64,000 nucleotides of DNA from CBDBJK01 sp965206395 (GTDB taxonomy: Bacteria > Chloroflexota > Dehalococcoidia > Lucifugimonadales > CATOSD01). The notes beneath the pieces are model-generated. The model saw only the letters and a program-made list of their open reading frames with translations. It was not told the DNA's origin and did no database searches. The position numbers were made by a program, and so were the translations under genes. This document shows, piece by piece, positions 60,401 to 64,000 of this stretch. How positions within the stretch are numbered: the stretch's first letter is position 1; the number at the start of each line of letters is the position of its first letter. Where the stretch lies: contig CBDBJK010000037.1 in assembly GCA_965206395.1 (NCBI GenBank), positions 62,001-126,000 of the forward strand. Direction: 5' to 3'.

Positions 60401-61030
60401 TTAAACAGCGCCCTTCGGCCAGGGTGGCTGAGGCCGCTTGATCTCGCCAATGTAAGACCTGTGACCTGCCGTTGCCATGAAACTCTCAAAAGCGCCAACG
60501 GAGTCATATTCGGGCGGTATGAAGGTTTTCAAATAGGCTGATGTGCCGTTCTCGAAGATGAAGGTAGGCGTGCCGAAGATGCCTTCCGCTGACGCTTCCT
60601 CATGCTCCTTACCGATGATCTTCGCAAGGTCAGAGTCCTTCAAGTCCTCACGGAAGCGCCCAACGTCCAGACCGACTTCTTTAGCCAGCTCTATGAGAGG
60701 CTCCTCTTCGTTCAGCGCGATGCGTCCGTCTCCGCCATGCCGCGCAGTCAACAGAGCAAGGTGGAACTTATCGTATAGCTCCGGCCCCTGGCGACGTGCG
60801 GCCTCGGCTGCCATCTGCGACAGCAACGAGCGGCGCTCGGTAGGCTCGCCCTGTTCCCAGGACTTCCACTCGGGGCCTTCCTTGCTGTTAATCTGCTCCA
60901 GGGAGAAATTCTTCCAGGTAATGTCAAGATCCTCCCCATATACCTGCTTTACCCTATCCAGCCACACGGCTGCATTATAGACCCAGGGTCAAGCATAGTC
61001 TCCGTAAACGCTCAGTTTCACTTTTTCCAT
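60401..61030 (-). CDS. DsbA-family thioredoxin-fold oxidoreductase, candidate selenoprotein (TGA at codon 14)
   Basis: 209 residues if TGA (60989-60991) is read as selenocysteine. The ATG at 61030 has GGAGG 8 bases upstream and opens the first strand and active site: MEKVKLSVYGDYA, then U, then PWVYNAAVWLDRV. In DsbA/FrnE-like proteins this site reads DYxCPWCY, so the TGA sits at the first active Cys. The fold continues to the end (EGIFGTPTFIFENG with the cis-Pro loop). A GTG at 60967 could start a shorter frame but has no ribosome binding site and would lose the active site. Its second Cys is Val. A plain Cys-to-stop mutation is the alternative. Confidence 0.75.
60951..60989 (-). promoter_or_regulatory. 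bSECIS-like hairpin just after the TGA
   Basis: Minus-strand RNA: ACCCU (60989-60985) can pair with AGGGU (60955-60951); inside, CAGCC (60972-60968) pairs with GGCUG (60963-60959) around a GUGU loop. The loop begins 21 bases after the TGA, within the spacing of known bacterial selenocysteine insertion elements, and has the expected G and U. Confidence 0.55.
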
Positions 61031-61120
61031 GAAGTACACCTCCTATACTCTCTACATGTGAGACTGATTGCATTTTACGAGTCATCGGCTGGAAAGTCAA
61101 AAATGTTGCCCGCCCGCCAT

Positions 61121-61194
61121 GTAATAACTATTTAACACTAAGGAAACATACATTTAACACATCAGCAACATCCACGTAACACTCGCCATATATT
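61121..61194 (+). promoter_or_regulatory. GlnR-type operator array and -10 box of amt
   Basis: Six half-sites exactly 11 bases apart: GTAAT 61121, TTAAC 61132, GAAAC 61143, TTAAC 61154, GCAAC 61165, GTAAC 61176. A TATATT at 61189-61194 is a fitting -10 box, without a -35 box, as in activated promoters. The pattern (gTnAC-n6-GaAAC) is that of GlnR boxes in actinobacteria. Confidence 0.75.
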
Positions 61195-61239
61195 GTCGTG
61201 GGGGGAATTTTCAGAGATTTAGCGACGGAGGAAACACAG

Positions 61240-62589
61240 ATGAGCTTGTTGGCTGGGATGACGAGGTTATCCCCTTTCAAATTGCGCCTCGCGATTGTGG
61301 CGCTTCTGGGCCTAGGGGTTTTCCTGGGTGGTGGAGCAGTTGCATACGCTCAGAGCGCCGAAGATGTTGCAGCGACTCTTGATAACGCCATTCTGGTTTT
61401 TGCAGCGGCCCTTGTGTTCTTCATGCAGGCAGGGTTCGCATTTCTGGGCGCAGGATTGATACGCTCCAAGAACACTGTCAACTATATGACCAAGTCTTTT
61501 CTGGACTTCTGTATTGCAGCCCTTGGTTTCTGGGCTTTCGGTTTCGCATTGATGATGGGTGGCGGATCGGCTGCCGGAATAATCGGTCTGGAAGGGTTCT
61601 TCCTTTTAGAATTCGATGACAGTGAACTGGTAAGCTGGTTCTTCCAGATGGTTTTCGCCGGTACTGCGGCAACCATCATAGCGGGTGCTATGGCCGAGCG
61701 CACCAAGATTAACGCCTACCTTGCCTACAGCTTCATTGTGGGCGCATTGATTTACCCTATCTACGGTCACTGGGTATGGAGCGATGATGGCTGGCTAGCT
61801 TCCATAGATATGGCCGACTATGCCGGTTCGGGTGTAGTCCACATGATTGGTGGCATGGTGACCCTTGCGGGCGCTATCGTCGTCGGCCCACGTATAGGCT
61901 TCAAGGAGGGTATCGAATTAAAGGGGCACAACATACCCTACGTTGTAATTGGCACCTTTATTCTGTTCTTCGGATGGTTCGGATTCAACATCAACTCCAG
62001 TACGCTAGGGCTAAACGCCGCGAACACATTGCTGGCTGGCGCGGCTGGCGCGACAGCCGCTATGTACATCGTCCTTGTGCGCACAGGCAAGGTTAACATA
62101 GAGATGGCTTGCAATGGTGCATTGGCGGGCCTGGTGGGAATCACCGCCCCAAGCGCATATGTGGACCCCTGGGCTGCCGTGGTCATTGGCCTGGTGGCGG
62201 GCGGCATAATGATTGTCGGCGTCAGCTTCATCAAGAACATTCTCAAGGTCGATGACCCTGTCGGCGCGATAACCGTCCACGGCATCTGTGGCGCGTGGGG
62301 ACTTCTGGCCGTCGGTATATTCGCGGTTGGTCACAATGACGTGTCCGGCCTGATAGATGGCAATCCTGGACAGCTTGTTCCGCAGATAGTCGGCATACTC
62401 GTCGCCATAGGCTGGGGCCTCGGCACAGGGCTTGTGCTGTTCAAGGTACTGGATTTGACTATGGGTCTGAGAGCCTCGCGTGAGGAAGAGCTAGAAGGAC
62501 TCGACGAGCCTGAGCATGGCGCGCTGGCTTACCCAGAGCTTACAGGGACGGGACCTGCCGTGGCCCCAAGCGGCACAGGCGATGATTAG
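61240..62589 (+). CDS. amt: ammonium transporter
   Basis: 449 residues; the ATG at 61240 has GGAGG 8 bases upstream, so the GTG at 61198 is not used. Signal peptide ending GAVAYAQS, then about eleven membrane helices. Family marks: FMQAGFAFLGAGLIRSKN, FAGTAATIIAGAMAERTK, GSGVVHMIGGMVTLAGAIVV with the first pore His, and GAITVHGICGAWGLLAVGIF with the second. C-terminal cytoplasmic tail (LRASREEELEGLDEPEHGAL) contacts PII in this family. No glnK gene follows at once; a micropeptide gene and glnA do. Probably controlled by the GlnR array upstream. Confidence 0.97.
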   Translation: MSLLAGMTRLSPFKLRLAIVALLGLGVFLGGGAVAYAQSAEDVAATLDNAILVFAAALVFFMQAGFAFLGAGLIRSKNTVNYMTKSFLDFCIAALGFWAFGFALMMGGGSAAGIIGLEGFFLLEFDDSELVSWFFQMVFAGTAATIIAGAMAERTKINAYLAYSFIVGALIYPIYGHWVWSDDGWLASIDMADYAGSGVVHMIGGMVTLAGAIVVGPRIGFKEGIELKGHNIPYVVIGTFILFFGWFGFNINSSTLGLNAANTLLAGAAGATAAMYIVLVRTGKVNIEMACNGALAGLVGITAPSAYVDPWAAVVIGLVAGGIMIVGVSFIKNILKVDDPVGAITVHGICGAWGLLAVGIFAVGHNDVSGLIDGNPGQLVPQIVGILVAIGWGLGTGLVLFKVLDLTMGLRASREEELEGLDEPEHGALAYPELTGTGPAVAPSGTGDD

Positions 62590-62667
62590 AACGCAAGATC
62601 GTTATTTAAGCTAAAGCGGGTGCCGCTACCAGATTGATGCCTGTGCGTGGATAGATTCAGGCCGCAT

Positions 62668-62721
62668 GTAACAGAAAGTTAACATTTGGGCAACATCTTG
62701 GAAACATGGATGGGCTAGAAT
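62668..62721 (+). promoter_or_regulatory. GlnR-type operator array and -10 box of the micropeptide gene
   Basis: Four half-sites 11 bases apart: GTAAC 62668, TTAAC 62679, GCAAC 62690, GAAAC 62701, then TAGAAT at 62716-62721 as the -10 box. Same order and geometry as at amt. Between amt (ends 62589) and the micropeptide gene there is nothing else. Confidence 0.75.
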
Positions 62722-62760
62722 GTTATCAATAAAGAAAATAACGGCTCAGGAGAGGTTTTG

Positions 62761-62853
62761 ATGGAATTAGTTCTCGCAGGGGTAGCTTTCATTGGACTGT
62801 TCGCCATGTGGGTAATCGTCCCTAGCCGCCTACGCAAGTCCAAACGCCAATAA
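62761..62853 (+). CDS. 30-residue single-pass membrane peptide, GlnR-box controlled
   Basis: ATG at 62761 with AGGAGAGG 5 bases upstream. Sequence starts MELVLAGVAFIGLFAMWVIV, one membrane helix, and ends PSRLRKSKRQ, a basic tail, so Nout-Cin topology is likely. Flanked by a GlnR-type promoter and a terminator, it looks like its own transcription unit. No known small-protein family recognised; possible roles are modulation of Amt or of the nitrogen sensor. The unit has all signals of a real gene despite its size. Confidence 0.72.
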   Translation: MELVLAGVAFIGLFAMWVIVPSRLRKSKRQ

Positions 62854-62914
62854 TACACTCCGGTCATCGTAGACCGCTTCGTACAATTTGATACTCTCGC
62901 TTATTCATGCTCTG

Positions 62915-62946
62915 ACTGCCTCCATTTCTTTCTCAATGGAGGCAGT
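62915..62946 (+). terminator. hairpin after the micropeptide gene
   Basis: ACTGCCTCCAT (62915-62925) and ATGGAGGCAGT (62936-62946) form an 11-bp perfect stem with a 10-base loop, then TTTCAT. It lies between the micropeptide stop and glnA and may either end the short transcript or limit read-through into glnA. Confidence 0.75.
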
Positions 62947-63017
62947 TTCATATCTAGCCGATGAGAGGCAGAACGTTGTAAGATAGATTCTGCGTTTTGG
63001 TAACGGGAGGCGAGGCT

Positions 63018-64000
63018 ATGGCAGAGGAAAACTCAGAAGCTATCCAGTACGCTCTTCATGAGGCTAGAGAGAACGATGTCAAGTTCATACGTCTCTGGTT
63101 TACAGACATCCTTGGCAGCCTGAAAGGGTTCGCCATAACGGTGGAGGAGCTGGAGAATGTGTTGACGCGAGGCATGGGCTTCGACGGCTCGGCTATCGAA
63201 GGCTTCGCGCGATCCGACGAGCGAGACCTTTACGCCCTGCCTGACCCGACCACGTTCAGCGTTCTTCCCTGGCGGCCTCGCACGAACGCCGTCGCCAGAA
63301 TGTTCTGCGACATCGTTACCCCGGACGAGAGGCCTTTCGAGGGCGACCCGCGCTTCGTGCTGAGGCGCAACCTTGAACGGGCGGCAAAACTCGGATTCAC
63401 TTACTACGTCGGGCCAGAGGTCGAGCACTTCTACTTCAAGAACTCCACTGGTACCGAGCCGATTGACCATGAGGGCTATTTCGGTCAGGATGCTACAGGC
63501 CTGTCCACCGAGCTAAGGCGGGAGACGGTTTTGATGCTGGAAGAGCTTGGAATCCCCGTAGAGTCCAGCCATCACGAAGCCGCGCCAAGCCAGCATGAGA
63601 TAGACCTTCGCCACACCGACGCCTTGACTATGGCAGATACGCTGATGACCTACCGCCTGGTCGTCAAAGAAATAGCTATGAAACACGGCTGCTATGCCAC
63701 TTTCATGCCCAAGCCAGTTGACGGCATCAACGGCAGCGGAATGCACACTCACCAGTCGCTATTCAAGGGCAATCGAAACGCGTTCTTCAACGGCGAGGAG
63801 CGTTATCAACTGTCGAACGTCGCCAGATGCTTTATTGCCGGGCTGATGCGCCACGCAAGGGAGATTACCCTGGTAACCAACCAGTGGGTGAACTCCTACA
63901 AGCGACTTGTTCCAAGATTTGAAGCGCCTGTGTACGTCTCCTGGGCCACCGTCAATCGCTCCGACCTCATTCGCGTCCCCGCCTACAAGACCGGGCGAGA
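63018..64000 (+). CDS. glnA: glutamine synthetase type I, 3' end outside window
   Basis: 327 codons seen of about 445. ATG at 63018 with GGGAGG 7 bases upstream. Beta-grasp N-terminal domain (KFIRLWFTDILGSLKGFAIT, GMGFDGSAIEGFARSDERDL), then the catalytic barrel: YYVGPEVEHFYFKN, PSQHEIDLRH, the metal/ammonia-site motif FMPKPVDGINGSGMHTHQSL, and NSYKRLVPRFEAPVYVSWA. Assimilates ammonium taken up by Amt. No GlnR-type array lies directly before it; it may be read from the promoter at 62716 through the weak terminator at 62915, or from its own unrecognised promoter. Tyr adenylylation site is beyond the window. Confidence 0.97.
   Translation, partial: MAEENSEAIQYALHEARENDVKFIRLWFTDILGSLKGFAITVEELENVLTRGMGFDGSAIEGFARSDERDLYALPDPTTFSVLPWRPRTNAVARMFCDIVTPDERPFEGDPRFVLRRNLERAAKLGFTYYVGPEVEHFYFKNSTGTEPIDHEGYFGQDATGLSTELRRETVLMLEELGIPVESSHHEAAPSQHEIDLRHTDALTMADTLMTYRLVVKEIAMKHGCYATFMPKPVDGINGSGMHTHQSLFKGNRNAFFNGEERYQLSNVARCFIAGLMRHAREITLVTNQWVNSYKRLVPRFEAPVYVSWATVNRSDLIRVPAYKTGR

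Noticed and set aside
1..64000. CRISPR arrays, tRNA and rRNA genes
   Set aside because: None was seen on reading both strands; short tRNAs could still be missed without a covariance search.

Overview
The window reads as chromosomal DNA of a free-living bacterium with moderate to high GC (mid-50s percent by eye). The gene set fits best with a member of the Chloroflexota, perhaps the SAR202/Dehalococcoidia side. This is inference from gene mix and style, not from a marker gene: FabL-type enoyl reductase beside MaoC-type dehydratases, DUF502 and DM13 proteins, two enoyl-CoA hydratases beside an acyl-CoA synthetase, and very frequent TTG/GTG starts. No rRNA, tRNA or CRISPR array was seen.

Layout. 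0-5 kb (minus): pheS and pheT with an ATPase plus PIN-like gene pair wedged between them. 5-12.9 kb (plus): comEA (hit by an IS630 element), MscS channel, comEC, a LuxR-type regulator and two tandem trypsin-like proteases, the first frameshifted. 12.9-16.7 kb: two paralogous alpha/beta hydrolases, a metal-dependent cyclase, RNase PH. 17-20.6 kb: rpmH-rnpA-yidD-(PQQ propeller lipoprotein)-yidC-jag. 21-24.9 kb: HAD phosphatase, two enoyl-CoA hydratases, acyl-CoA synthetase. 25-30.5 kb: DM13 protein, toroid-fold protein, serS, an MNT/HEPN toxin-antitoxin pair and a SelA-fold PLP enzyme with an unknown partner. 30.7-34.5 kb: a type II fatty acid synthesis cluster (two MaoC-like dehydratases, plsX, fabG, fabL). 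34.5-38.2 kb (minus): ygfZ, an IscA-type protein, aldehyde dehydrogenase, zinc ribbon. 38.5-43.3 kb: a Sensor-domain gene with an in-frame amber codon, a modular lipoprotein, a DapA-family enzyme, an SDR.

43.5-60 kb is rich in insertion sequences: an IS5-type element splits cpsB, a second IS5-type element sits at the thrC/folE junction, and a third copy of that element is nested inside an IS3 element, next to a decayed glyA fragment. Between them lie a PIG-L deacetylase, a tandem GNAT protein and a GT4 glycosyltransferase, which together resemble MshB, MshD and MshA of mycothiol synthesis, plus folE, thrC, hpf, glyA and rnc.

60.4-64 kb holds the two strongest observations. A DsbA-like gene has an in-frame TGA exactly where the first active-site cysteine belongs; a strong ribosome binding site lies upstream and a bSECIS-like hairpin follows, so it is a candidate selenoprotein. 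Next, amt and a 30-codon membrane peptide gene just before glnA are each preceded by arrays of GlnR-type half-sites with exact 11-bp spacing, a nitrogen-regulated block.

A family of short hairpin repeats (CCTCACCC...CCTCTCC...GGAGAGG and relatives) is scattered through intergenic gaps.
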